DNA from: Halohasta litorea
GTDB taxonomy: Archaea > Halobacteriota > Halobacteria > Halobacteriales > Haloferacaceae
DNA: 58,793 nucleotides
Direction: 5' to 3'
Assembly: GCF_024494645.1 (NCBI RefSeq)
Contig: NZ_JANHDJ010000009.1
Span: 1 to 58,793 of the forward strand
The notes beneath the pieces are model-generated. The model searched no databases. It saw only the letters and a list, made by a program, of their open reading frames with translations, and was not told where the DNA came from. Of the stretch, positions 52,233 to 58,793 are shown in pieces (positions within the stretch are counted from its first letter, which is position 1; every line of letters starts with the position of its first letter). The position numbers and the translations under genes were made by a program.

Positions 52233-52757
52233 TCAGGAATTTCTGTGGGCGCGAACGAACGCACGTCGCAGGACGGTCAGAAGAACGTACGTCTCGTACT
52301 TCTGGGTCTGGCAGTGCTCGCAGGGCTGCATATCCTCGACGATCTCCTCAATAGCGTCGTCGTACTCGTCGGTGAGCGTAGTGAGCGCGTCCGTGATCTG
52401 GGGCTGGGCAGCGTCGATCATCTCCTCGACGGCGGCGTCGGCCGAATCTGGTAGTGAGTACGAGAGGACGATCGTGTTCGCGTGGTAGTACTTCGTCGTC
52501 CCACCACGCCCCTCCTCGAAGCGAACGACGTCGACGAGGCCCGCATCCCGGAGCTCGTTGATGTGATGGCGGACCGTGTTCTCCGTCCGGTCGATGCCGC
52601 GATCGTCGAGGCGTTCGTGGACCTCGGTCGCAGTTAGGGCTTCCTCGGACAGAATGTCGAGGACCATCGCCCGCATCGGCTCGTCGATGGCGTCCGAAAT
52701 CCGAGTGTCTCGCACCGCGATGTCGTCGAGACGGTGGTCGGTATCGGAATCACTCAT
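52233..52757 (-). CDS. ArsR-like winged-HTH regulator with CxxC-type site
   Basis: From the ATG at 52757 the 174-residue protein has an ArsR-like winged HTH (SDAIDEPMRAMVLDILSEEA, ATEVHERLDDRGIDRTENTV, RHHINELRDAGLVDVVRF). A C-terminal helix with CEHCQTQKYETYVLLTVLRR carries two Cys and His that could bind a metal. It is divergent from the HMA chaperone and P-type ATPase genes. This fits a metal-responsive repressor of that operon. A longer in-frame extension to 52910 is not supported. Confidence 0.82.
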   Translation of the reverse strand: MSDSDTDHRLDDIAVRDTRISDAIDEPMRAMVLDILSEEALTATEVHERLDDRGIDRTENTVRHHINELRDAGLVDVVRFEEGRGGTTKYYHANTIVLSYSLPDSADAAVEEMIDAAQPQITDALTTLTDEYDDAIEEIVEDMQPCEHCQTQKYETYVLLTVLRRAFVRAHRNS

Positions 52758-52958
52758 ACGAGAACTGAGCGCGAGCACGCGGGAAAAGGTAGCGGGGCAG
52801 GAGTCGGGTAGGTGTCTGTCGAGGTATCCAGTACAGGATGGACCCGCGATAGCGAAAGCCCTAGACGACCCGTTTGACTGTTCCAACGACCCGTATCCGA
52901 ATTCAAACATATCATCTAAAAAATACTTATTGAGGTACGGGCACTATCTCAAACTGTA

Positions 52959-53174
52959 ATGAGCGACACAACCCAATTCCGCGTCCTCGACTTCGACTGC
53001 CCGACCTGCGCGAGTACCGTCGAACGCGCCCTGTCGAACGTCGACGGCGTCCAGCACGTCGAAGTCCACTACGCGACCGGCCGCGTCGAGATCGAGTACG
53101 ACGACAGCGTCACTGACCCCGACGCCTTCGCAGAGACCATCGAAAACCAGGGGTACACTCCCCAGCCCGCCTAA
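52959..53174 (+). CDS. HMA-domain metallochaperone (CopZ-like)
   Basis: The 71-residue protein is a single HMA ferredoxin-like fold: MSDTTQFRVLDFDCPTCAST with C14 and C17, then VERALSNVDGVQHVEVHYAT and the tail YTPQPA. Such proteins bind Cu(I) or other soft metals and hand them to P1B ATPases. The usual GMTC start is DFDC here, so metal choice is uncertain. It precedes the ATPase gene by 4 bases. The promoter has aaaaaatacttattg about 27-40 bases before the ATG. Confidence 0.88.
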   Translation: MSDTTQFRVLDFDCPTCASTVERALSNVDGVQHVEVHYATGRVEIEYDDSVTDPDAFAETIENQGYTPQPA

Positions 53175-53178
53175 CACT

Positions 53179-55098
53179 ATGAACAAACAATCGATCACGC
53201 AGTACTACCGGAACCACCGGAAGGCCATCGTCACGGCGACAAGCGGCCTGCTGTACGGCGGTGGCTGGAGTCTCGGCTACCTCACGAGTTTCGAGATGGC
53301 AAGCGCCGCCATCCTCGTCCTCGCGACGGTCGTGGGTGGCTACGACATCGCCAAGACCGCTTACCACGAGGTCACCAACCGGACGCTCGGCATCAAGACG
53401 CTGGTGACGCTGGCCGCCATCGGTGCTATCGTCATCGGGGAGTACTGGGAAGCCGCCGCCGTCGTCTTCCTGTTCAGCCTTGGCAGCTACCTCGAAGGCC
53501 GGACGATGCGGAAGACCCGGACGGCACTTCAGGAGCTACTGGAGATGACGCCCGACACGGCGACCGTCCGTCGCGACGGGACACTCCAAAAGGTCTCCGC
53601 CCGCGATGTCGAAGAGGGCGAAGTCGTCGTCGTAAAGCCGGGCGGGAAGATCCCGGTCGACGGAACCGTCGTCGACGGCGAGAGCGCAGTCAACCAGGCG
53701 CCGGTCACCGGCGAGAGCGCGCCCGTCCACAAGGCCGACAGCGACGAGGTGTACGCCGGGACGGTCAACCAGGAGGGCGCGCTAGAAATCCGGACGACGG
53801 GAGCGGGATCGGATACGACTCTCGAACGGATCATCCGTCGCGTCGAGGAGGCCCAGGAGGCTCAGTCGCCCACGGAGAGTCTCATCGACCGGTTCGCGAA
53901 GTACTACACGCCGGCCGTCATTGCCCTGGCTATCGGCGCGTACGCGGTCACGCAGAACGCGATCCTGTCGCTGACGCTGCTGGTCATCGGCTGTCCGGGC
54001 GCGCTGGTCATCGGGCCACCGGTCAGCATCGTCTCGGCCATCGGTAACGCCGCCCGGTCGGGCGTGCTGATGAAGGGCGGCGAACACCTCGAACGCGCCG
54101 GCAAGATCGATCTCGTCGCCTTCGACAAGACGGGGACGCTCACGAAGGGCGAGACCACCGTCTCCGGTATCGAGGGGTTCGGCGTCGCCGCCGCCGACGT
54201 CCTCTCGCTCGCAGCGACCGCCGAGAAGAAGAGCGAACACCACCTCGCGGACGCCATCGTCGACATGGCCCGCGAACGCCAGACGGCTGCGACGGACGGT
54301 GGAGCGACGGTCGCCCAAGCGGACGATACGGACGTGGGGCGCAGGTCGGTCCCCGATCCCGACGACTTCGACGTGGTCGCCGGCAAGGGCGTCATCGCCC
54401 ATGCCGATGGCCAGGAAGTCGTCGTCGGCAACCGCGCGCTGCTGGACGACCGCGACGTCGATGTCCCCGATCGGGTCGCCGACTACGTCCGCGAGCGTGA
54501 GGGGCGCGGCGAGACAGTCGTCCACGTCGTTCGGGACGGGGACATCATCGGCGCGATTGCGATGCGGGACGAGCTCCGGGAGGCCGCTCCTGGGGTCGTC
54601 GCGGCGCTCCAAGACGCTGGCATCGAGACGGTGATGCTCACCGGCGACAACGAGCGGACGGCCGCTGCCGTTGCCGAGGAGGTCGGTATCGACGAGTACC
54701 GTGCCGAACTCCTCCCCGAGGACAAGCAGTCCGTCATCGAGGGCTACCAGGCCGACGGCCACGTCGTCGCGATGGTCGGCGACGGCATCAACGACGCGCC
54801 ATCGCTGGCCACTGCCGATGTCGGCATCGCGATGGGTGCTGCGGGAACGGACACCGCTATCGAAACGGCTGACATGGCGTTGATGGCCGACGACCTCGAA
54901 CGCATCCCGTACGCGGTCAAACTCAGCAAGGCGACGCGCTGGAACGTCCTCGAGAACGTCGGGCTCGCGGTGCTGACCGTGACCGTCCTCCTCGCGGGCG
55001 TGCTCACCAGCTACGTCACCCTCGCGTCGGGAATGCTGGTCCACGAGGCCAGCGTCCTCCTCGTCATCCTCAACGGGATGCGACTGCTCCGCTACTGA
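53179..55098 (+). CDS. P1B-type ATPase with CPG motif
   Basis: The 639-residue pump lacks an N-terminal HMA domain, supplied by the separate chaperone gene 4 bases upstream. Visible motifs: TGES (about residue 176), IGCPGALVIGPP (C-P-G near 272, where Cu pumps have CPC), DKTGT (about 316), SEHHLADAI (about 351, where SEHPLA is usual) and GDGINDAP (about 535). The sixth-helix metal site with CPG and a His-His replacement of the HP motif suggest an unusual specificity, perhaps Zn/Cd/Pb-like or a divergent Cu subtype. Flanking copper-type genes favour Cu or Ag. Confidence 0.88.
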   Translation: MNKQSITQYYRNHRKAIVTATSGLLYGGGWSLGYLTSFEMASAAILVLATVVGGYDIAKTAYHEVTNRTLGIKTLVTLAAIGAIVIGEYWEAAAVVFLFSLGSYLEGRTMRKTRTALQELLEMTPDTATVRRDGTLQKVSARDVEEGEVVVVKPGGKIPVDGTVVDGESAVNQAPVTGESAPVHKADSDEVYAGTVNQEGALEIRTTGAGSDTTLERIIRRVEEAQEAQSPTESLIDRFAKYYTPAVIALAIGAYAVTQNAILSLTLLVIGCPGALVIGPPVSIVSAIGNAARSGVLMKGGEHLERAGKIDLVAFDKTGTLTKGETTVSGIEGFGVAAADVLSLAATAEKKSEHHLADAIVDMARERQTAATDGGATVAQADDTDVGRRSVPDPDDFDVVAGKGVIAHADGQEVVVGNRALLDDRDVDVPDRVADYVREREGRGETVVHVVRDGDIIGAIAMRDELREAAPGVVAALQDAGIETVMLTGDNERTAAAVAEEVGIDEYRAELLPEDKQSVIEGYQADGHVVAMVGDGINDAPSLATADVGIAMGAAGTDTAIETADMALMADDLERIPYAVKLSKATRWNVLENVGLAVLTVTVLLAGVLTSYVTLASGMLVHEASVLLVILNGMRLLRY

Positions 55099-55126
55099 CC
55101 ACGAGACACGATCACAACCACAACTC

Positions 55127-55780
55127 ATGACATCGAATTCGACTGCGACTGACACGACCCAGACGAGAACCAATTGGCAGGTCGACTACGACGCCGACCC
55201 GATCGAAATCCGCGACCCCGTCGCGGAGGCCCTCGGCGTCCTCGAACCGGGCGAGCCGTTCGTCGTCACCTACCGGGACGCGGTGAAAGAGGCAGGACAC
55301 TCCTGTCCGACTGCCTCGGGCGCCTACCGGATCGTCCAGCTCGGGCTCGACGCCCTGTATCCCGACGACTATCCAGTCCGGAGCGAAATCGAGGTCCAGA
55401 CGGCCGGCCCGCAGGAGGATGCTGCGTACGGCGTGATGAGCCGTATCATCTCGTACGTGACTGGCGCGACCGGCGATGACGGATTCAGCGGGCTCGCCGG
55501 CGGCTATGGCGGCCGCCGCGACCTCCTGTGCTTCGACGGGTTCGACCCGGACACGGCGGACCCGACGTTCCGGTTCCGGCGAACCGACACGGACGAGACC
55601 GTCGAAGTGGCCTACCACGTCAGCGACGTTCCTAGCGGTGGACCCGCAATCGGGAACCTCCAGAGGATTCTCGACGGATCGGCAAGCGACCAGCAACGGG
55701 AGGCCTTCGCTGACGCTTGGCACCGCCGCGTGCAGGCTGTTCTCAGAGACGCCACCCTATTCTCCGTCGAAGGGGTATGA
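55127..55780 (+). CDS. FmdE-like protein
   Basis: The 217-residue protein starts 28 bases after the ATPase stop. It shows FVVTYRDAVKEAGHSCPTAS followed by GAYRIVQLGLDALYPDD, the pattern of the FmdE family, and YGVMSRIISYVTGATGDDGF with GLAGGYGGRRDLLCFDGFDP. FmdE domains bind metal and occur in formylmethanofuran dehydrogenase operons and in stand-alone proteins. Here the conserved Cys and His sit in AGHSC and LLC. A role in metal delivery with the ATPase is plausible from position. The reaction is unknown. Confidence 0.75.
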   Translation: MTSNSTATDTTQTRTNWQVDYDADPIEIRDPVAEALGVLEPGEPFVVTYRDAVKEAGHSCPTASGAYRIVQLGLDALYPDDYPVRSEIEVQTAGPQEDAAYGVMSRIISYVTGATGDDGFSGLAGGYGGRRDLLCFDGFDPDTADPTFRFRRTDTDETVEVAYHVSDVPSGGPAIGNLQRILDGSASDQQREAFADAWHRRVQAVLRDATLFSVEGV

Positions 55781-56329
55781 ACGCGGCGGTGTACCCCTCA
55801 CACTCGTAATGAGAGTTACCGCGATATACTGTTGGGCTCCTTGGGTACCTTGGTAGCGCCATCACCTAACTCGCCGACATCGATATGAGAGTACCCCACG
55901 CAAACCATCCCCTCAGAGTTGTCCAAGTATCGAGCTACAACCGCCAACCCAAATACTCAAACAAGAATCTCGCCCATCCCGCGTCAACTGCCATATGGAG
56001 CAAGGTAATCGTGTTTCCAATGGTCGATATCGATCTCCACAGCCTCTGAAGTCGTTGGAGAACCGACCGTGACCCATCAGTCATAATCTGCGGCAACGTC
56101 TACGGACACATCTATGCCGTTGTATGAGTCGTCGGAGCGCCCTGTCGGTGCCGTCGATATTGACGGGGTACAAGAGGTCAACTATGATTTATTTCCAGTT
56201 CATTTCGAACTGATTCGAAGGCACGCATCAAATATATCCTCCGAGGTTGTGTGTTGTCTGTAGATGGTCGATATTGTCCCTGAACGAGTTAGCTACCGGG
56301 GCTCCGAAATCGTTCGGTACGGGACTTAG
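55781..56329. other. Gene-poor interval
   Basis: About 550 bases with no persuasive gene. A 21-codon plus-strand frame at 56263 (MVDIVPERVSYRGSEIVRYG) has an AT-rich box (caaatatatcc) at the right distance for a leaderless start, but stops at 56328. It may be the start of a lost gene. Confidence 0.3.
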
Positions 56330-56474
56330 TAGCCGATTTTATCGATCTTTCCAGCATCGCTTGCAGCCAACATGAGAAGCACTTCCAGTTTGGTTTCGCC
56401 CTGCGTGGTCACCCGGATTCTTCGTCCGTGATCACCCACCACCCGTCTTCTTCGGTAAGCGTAATCGTCGTCAT
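56330..56474 (-). pseudogene. HicB-like antitoxin, frameshifted
   Basis: From an ATG at 56474 the minus strand reads MTTITLTEEDGWWVITDEES, G, then TGA. In the next frame it continues VTTQGETKLEVLLMLAASDA. A missing G in tccgggtgacc would restore one frame. The pattern (short beta strands, VTTQGET-ALxML helix) is the HicB-type antitoxin fold common in haloarchaea. No HicA partner was found. It appears recently inactivated. Confidence 0.5.
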
Positions 56475-56586
56475 GGTGAAGAAGAAACACTTGACTGATT
56501 AGTAACATCGGATCATCTCCCGCAGAAACTATTTATCGGCCAACCTCCACATTCAACGCAGATGCTCGTGACAGCGTCGGTCGCAT

Positions 56587-56635
56587 TCTAACCGAGAACC
56601 CAGTCACACAGCGTGGCTGATGGTTCTCGGTTAGA
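56587..56635. promoter_or_regulatory. 14-bp inverted repeat directly before a start codon
   Basis: Arms tctaaccgagaacc (56587-56600) and ggttctcggttaga (56622-56635) are perfectly complementary, with a 21-base loop. The second arm ends five bases before the ATG at 56641, and the gene itself begins atgaccgagaat, repeating the accgagaa half-site. It may be an operator, an RNA hairpin that controls translation, or a transposon-like end. Confidence 0.5.
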
Positions 56636-56640
56636 TACCA

Positions 56641-57267
56641 ATGACCGAGAATACTGACGAGACCCAGCCCGAAACGCCCGATAGAGAGAGTAGTAACTTC
56701 GTCCCGCTCTTCGGAGACGACGAGCCCGTTCAGGACCGATCGCCGTTATACACGGTTCCTCGCCCACCGTGCGATGCGTGTGACTCTAATCACCACGACG
56801 GTCTCCATGACGTGTGCCTTGCTGACGACGAGTACGAGGTTTGCGAGGATTGCTTAGTGCTCCTGAAGGACGAAATTGACCGTTACTACTGGTGGGATCG
56901 ACTCAGCGAAGCACACTACGATCGCGCTGCTGAGTACCTCCGCTCGCTCGATGAGGTATGGTGCGTGAAAGACAACGCGTACGCTGGCGGGGAGATGTGG
57001 GTTCACACGCCGTTTTGCGATGCAGCTGTCGTCAATGACGTGTGTGAGCATTTCGGGTTCCGCATCCGCTGGTTCAGCGTTGTCTCTCCCGGTGATGACG
57101 GGTTCGACTGCGTTCACGACCACGGGTCGTGCATCGAGATTAATCTTGACTACACGAATCGAGTCAGAGATCCGATGCCGTTAGAATGCGACATCATCGA
57201 CGACGTAACGTACCATGATGTGGAGTGGCTGAAAGACCATCATAGGTTGTTCGGCCAGGGCGATTGA
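56641..57267 (+). CDS. Cys-rich hypothetical protein
   Basis: The 208-residue protein has two probable zinc sites: PPCDACDSNHHDGLHDVC with VCEDCLVLL (residues about 43-80), then FCDAAVVNDVCEHFGF and CVHDHGSCIEINLDY. The N-terminal 30 residues are acidic and disordered. I recognise no family. A strong inverted repeat precedes the ATG. It is followed by the HTH/nucleotidyltransferase pair on the same strand, but a 70-base gap with separate operators argues against one transcript. Confidence 0.55.
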   Translation: MTENTDETQPETPDRESSNFVPLFGDDEPVQDRSPLYTVPRPPCDACDSNHHDGLHDVCLADDEYEVCEDCLVLLKDEIDRYYWWDRLSEAHYDRAAEYLRSLDEVWCVKDNAYAGGEMWVHTPFCDAAVVNDVCEHFGFRIRWFSVVSPGDDGFDCVHDHGSCIEINLDYTNRVRDPMPLECDIIDDVTYHDVEWLKDHHRLFGQGD

Positions 57268-57280
57268 ACACTCTGGTCCG

Positions 57281-57340
57281 TAGTTTGTAAACTAAAATGT
57301 AGGAACGTTTTTATGTGTTCGGACAAAATAGTTTACAAAG
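57281..57340. promoter_or_regulatory. Promoter with repeated tagttt operator motifs
   Basis: The dyad tagttt-gt-aaacta (57281-57294) and a second partial copy tagtttacaaag (57329-57340) bracket an AT-rich box (gtttttatgtg, about 57307-57317). The second copy ends at the ATG of the next gene, so a leaderless transcript would start within or next to it. Autoregulation by the HTH product is likely. Confidence 0.55.
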
Positions 57341-58291
57341 ATGCTCTCGAAGGCTGGTCTTGAAATTCTTGATGTGTTGTGTTCTGGGCGTAAAGCGACC
57401 GCGCAGGAGCTTGCAGTAGAAACCGGGCACAGTCGGAAGCAAGTCTACCGCGTCGTTGACGATTTACTCGAAGCAGGTTTGATAGACGAGTCCCGGCGTC
57501 ATCATAACCAACGCGTCGTGCGTGCAACTGATGATCCGGTGGTCGAAGCGTACCGTTATCTTATATCGAAAATCGGCCACGTGGACTGGCCAGAACTCCT
57601 CTCACCCGCAACGATTCGCGTCTGCTGGTATCTCGATGAACCCCGCCGCATCACGACGATCGCTGACCGGTTAGGCATCACGCGACAGGCCGCTCACAAA
57701 GCCTTGTCACCACTAAAGAACCGGGCGATGTTAGCCCCGTCTGGTCCAGACTACGCACTTGCCGACGATCTACAGCCGCTACTCGCCTTCGTTCAAAAAG
57801 TCGTCACGCAGGAACACCGAACACGGGTTCGAAACATTGCTCCAAGTGCGACCATAGAGTGGTGCGACCCGAAACGCGCCCTTGTCCACGTGCAAGAACC
57901 CGGAGACACGGATGCACTCCAACACGCTCCCGACTGGGACGTGACCGGGTTGGCGAAGTTCCAAGCGTATGGCCTGCGATTCTTCCTCGCAGGCGAACCA
58001 GCGTTCTGGTATGCGCCAGATGACCCACTCACACCGGCGGACATCGTCTGCCACACGCTTGTACTTGAAGCGGACTCGCGGAACGTGAGTTACGCGATGC
58101 TTCTCATTGAACAAGAGCAGATCAACGAAGACGAGTTAATCGAGACTGCGGTGTGGTATGGGATAGAACCAATGATTGCTCGCCTGTACCGTCTCATCGA
58201 GGAGGATTCCGAGACCACCGATGACGCGGGAATCAGTCTGCCAAGTGCCCGGGAGTACGCGACGTTGAAAGAACAGTACGGAGTCGCCTAA
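57341..58291 (+). CDS. Two-HTH regulator, AbiEi-like, of a nucleotidyltransferase pair
   Basis: The 316-residue protein has a first winged HTH (MLSKAGLEILDVLCSGRKAT, AQELAVETGHSRKQVYRVVD, DLLEAGLIDE) and a second (LSPATIRVCWYLDEPRRITT, IADRLGITRQAAHKALSPLK). A longer C-terminal domain follows (WCDPKRALVHVQEPGDTDAL, FQAYGLRFFLAGEPAFWYAP). HTH proteins directly upstream of a nucleotidyltransferase gene form type IV toxin-antitoxin or abortive-infection modules (AbiEi/AbiEii). Its stop TAA is directly followed by the partner's ATG. The match is by architecture, not close sequence. Confidence 0.7.
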   Translation: MLSKAGLEILDVLCSGRKATAQELAVETGHSRKQVYRVVDDLLEAGLIDESRRHHNQRVVRATDDPVVEAYRYLISKIGHVDWPELLSPATIRVCWYLDEPRRITTIADRLGITRQAAHKALSPLKNRAMLAPSGPDYALADDLQPLLAFVQKVVTQEHRTRVRNIAPSATIEWCDPKRALVHVQEPGDTDALQHAPDWDVTGLAKFQAYGLRFFLAGEPAFWYAPDDPLTPADIVCHTLVLEADSRNVSYAMLLIEQEQINEDELIETAVWYGIEPMIARLYRLIEEDSETTDDAGISLPSAREYATLKEQYGVA

Positions 58292-58793
58292 ATGACTGTA
58301 TTCAGTGGCGGAGAGGCCATCAGGGGATTCCTCGCTGAGTTTGACGGATGGCTTTCAGAATCGGTTGACGTGTTCTTGTTAGGCGGGTCAGCAATGACGG
58401 TTCAAGGACTCAAAGACCAGACTGAAGACATCGATTTAGCCCTCGCCGTGACCACCGAATTCGAGCACGTCTACCAAGCGCTTCAACAGAAGGGATTCGA
58501 GGTGACAGGCGAACCCACTGAGTCATTCGATGGTGTCGGGAAAACAGTCGAACTGCGCCAGCCTGACCGAGGGTTCCGAATCGATCTGTTTGAACGGCAA
58601 ATCGTTGGGAAGGTGTGGATCACGACTCGGATGCATGACCGAGCAGACGAGTTCTGGACTGGCGAACACGTGACTGCATACGTACTCTCTGACGAGGACA
58701 TGTTCTTGCTGAAAGCTGTCTCGGGTGGAGACTTGGGAAGCGGAAGACGACGAGATATCGAAGACATGCGAGTGTACGCGCAACGCGGACTAA
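58292..58793 (+). CDS. Nucleotidyltransferase (AbiEii/DUF6036-like), truncated by window end
   Basis: The partial protein of at least 167 residues begins MTVFSGGEAIRGFLAEFDGW and has the nucleotidyltransferase site VDVFLLGGSAMTVQGLKDQT-EDIDLAL (G-G-S and D-x-D). It continues GFEVTGEPTESFDGVGKTVE, FRIDLFERQIVGK, AYVLSDEDMFLLKAVSGGDL and ends DIEDMRVYAQRGL at the window edge. These proteins transfer nucleotides to tRNA or other targets as toxins, or act in phage defence. Start spacing to the HTH gene is zero. Confidence 0.78.
   Translation, partial: MTVFSGGEAIRGFLAEFDGWLSESVDVFLLGGSAMTVQGLKDQTEDIDLALAVTTEFEHVYQALQQKGFEVTGEPTESFDGVGKTVELRQPDRGFRIDLFERQIVGKVWITTRMHDRADEFWTGEHVTAYVLSDEDMFLLKAVSGGDLGSGRRRDIEDMRVYAQRGL

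Noticed and set aside
53782-55173. Minus-strand frame of 463 codons opposite the P-type ATPase
   Set aside because: It is Arg/Asp/Val-rich with no domain, as expected for the antisense of a GC-rich acidic protein.

Overview
The window is haloarchaeal. Its predicted proteins are strongly acidic, several promoters look leaderless (an AT-rich box about 25-30 bases before the ATG), and the families are typical of haloarchaea: DpsA ferritin, pyruvoyl arginine decarboxylase, deoxyhypusine synthase, halocyanin, Bat-type and HalX-type regulators, and ISH elements of the ISH3, IS1595, IS6, IS5 and IS200/IS605 types. Base composition changes from block to block. GC-rich metal genes lie beside AT-rich integrase and replicon DNA, so this looks like a mosaic accessory region or megaplasmid carrying some core-type genes. 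No rRNA, tRNA or CRISPR array was seen.

Layout. 1-300: start of an ISH3-family transposase running off the left edge and a stray IS200/IS605 right end. 0.3-8.5 kb: core-type genes (hemD, deoxyhypusine synthase, trkA, dpsA, an IclR regulator, pyruvoyl arginine decarboxylase) interrupted by a tnpB element that is itself split by an intact IS1595 element. 8.7-9.6 kb: decayed IS6 transposase and another tnpB end. 9.7-12.9 kb: a DsbD/SafE-like membrane protein and a CcoI/FixI-like Cu P-type ATPase. 13.1-16.4 kb: an AT-rich integrase island whose edges cut an SDR gene and an HTH gene. 16.5-18.2 kb: an HTH/PIN-like pair resembling a toxin-antitoxin system. 18.3-22.9 kb: a Bat-type regulator with an Old Yellow Enzyme, a PAS histidine kinase and a membrane HTH protein. 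22.9-32.2 kb: remnants mixed with small intact genes (DoxX, a Gdx-type SMR exporter, a degenerate response regulator, a flavin split-barrel protein, a 7TM histidine kinase, PadR, MarR-like and TRAM proteins).

32.2-38.7 kb looks like a plasmid replicon: two families of origin-type repeats, a RelE-type toxin with a tiny antitoxin, and a roughly 1000-residue RepH-like protein split by one extra base in a homopolymer. 39-45 kb: a quinone-oxidoreductase gene between two IS5 3' remnants, a wHTH regulator with a palindromic operator, three direct repeats, a VapBC pair, and an IS5-type element carrying an unrelated membrane-protein gene.

45.3-55.8 kb is the most coherent functional block, a probable copper or heavy-metal handling island. 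A run of minus-strand genes encodes a halocyanin fused to SHOCT, a thioredoxin, two further Gly/Met-rich SHOCT membrane proteins, a DUF302 protein, a secreted Met/His-rich protein, a membrane-anchored HTH regulator with a Met-rich outside loop, and a permease with two TRASH-type metal sites. Next come an amidohydrolase, an ArsR-like regulator, an HMA metallochaperone, a CPG-type P1B ATPase and an FmdE-like protein. The window ends with a Cys-rich orphan behind a 14-bp inverted repeat and an HTH + nucleotidyltransferase pair resembling AbiEi/AbiEii, with repeated operators before the first gene.
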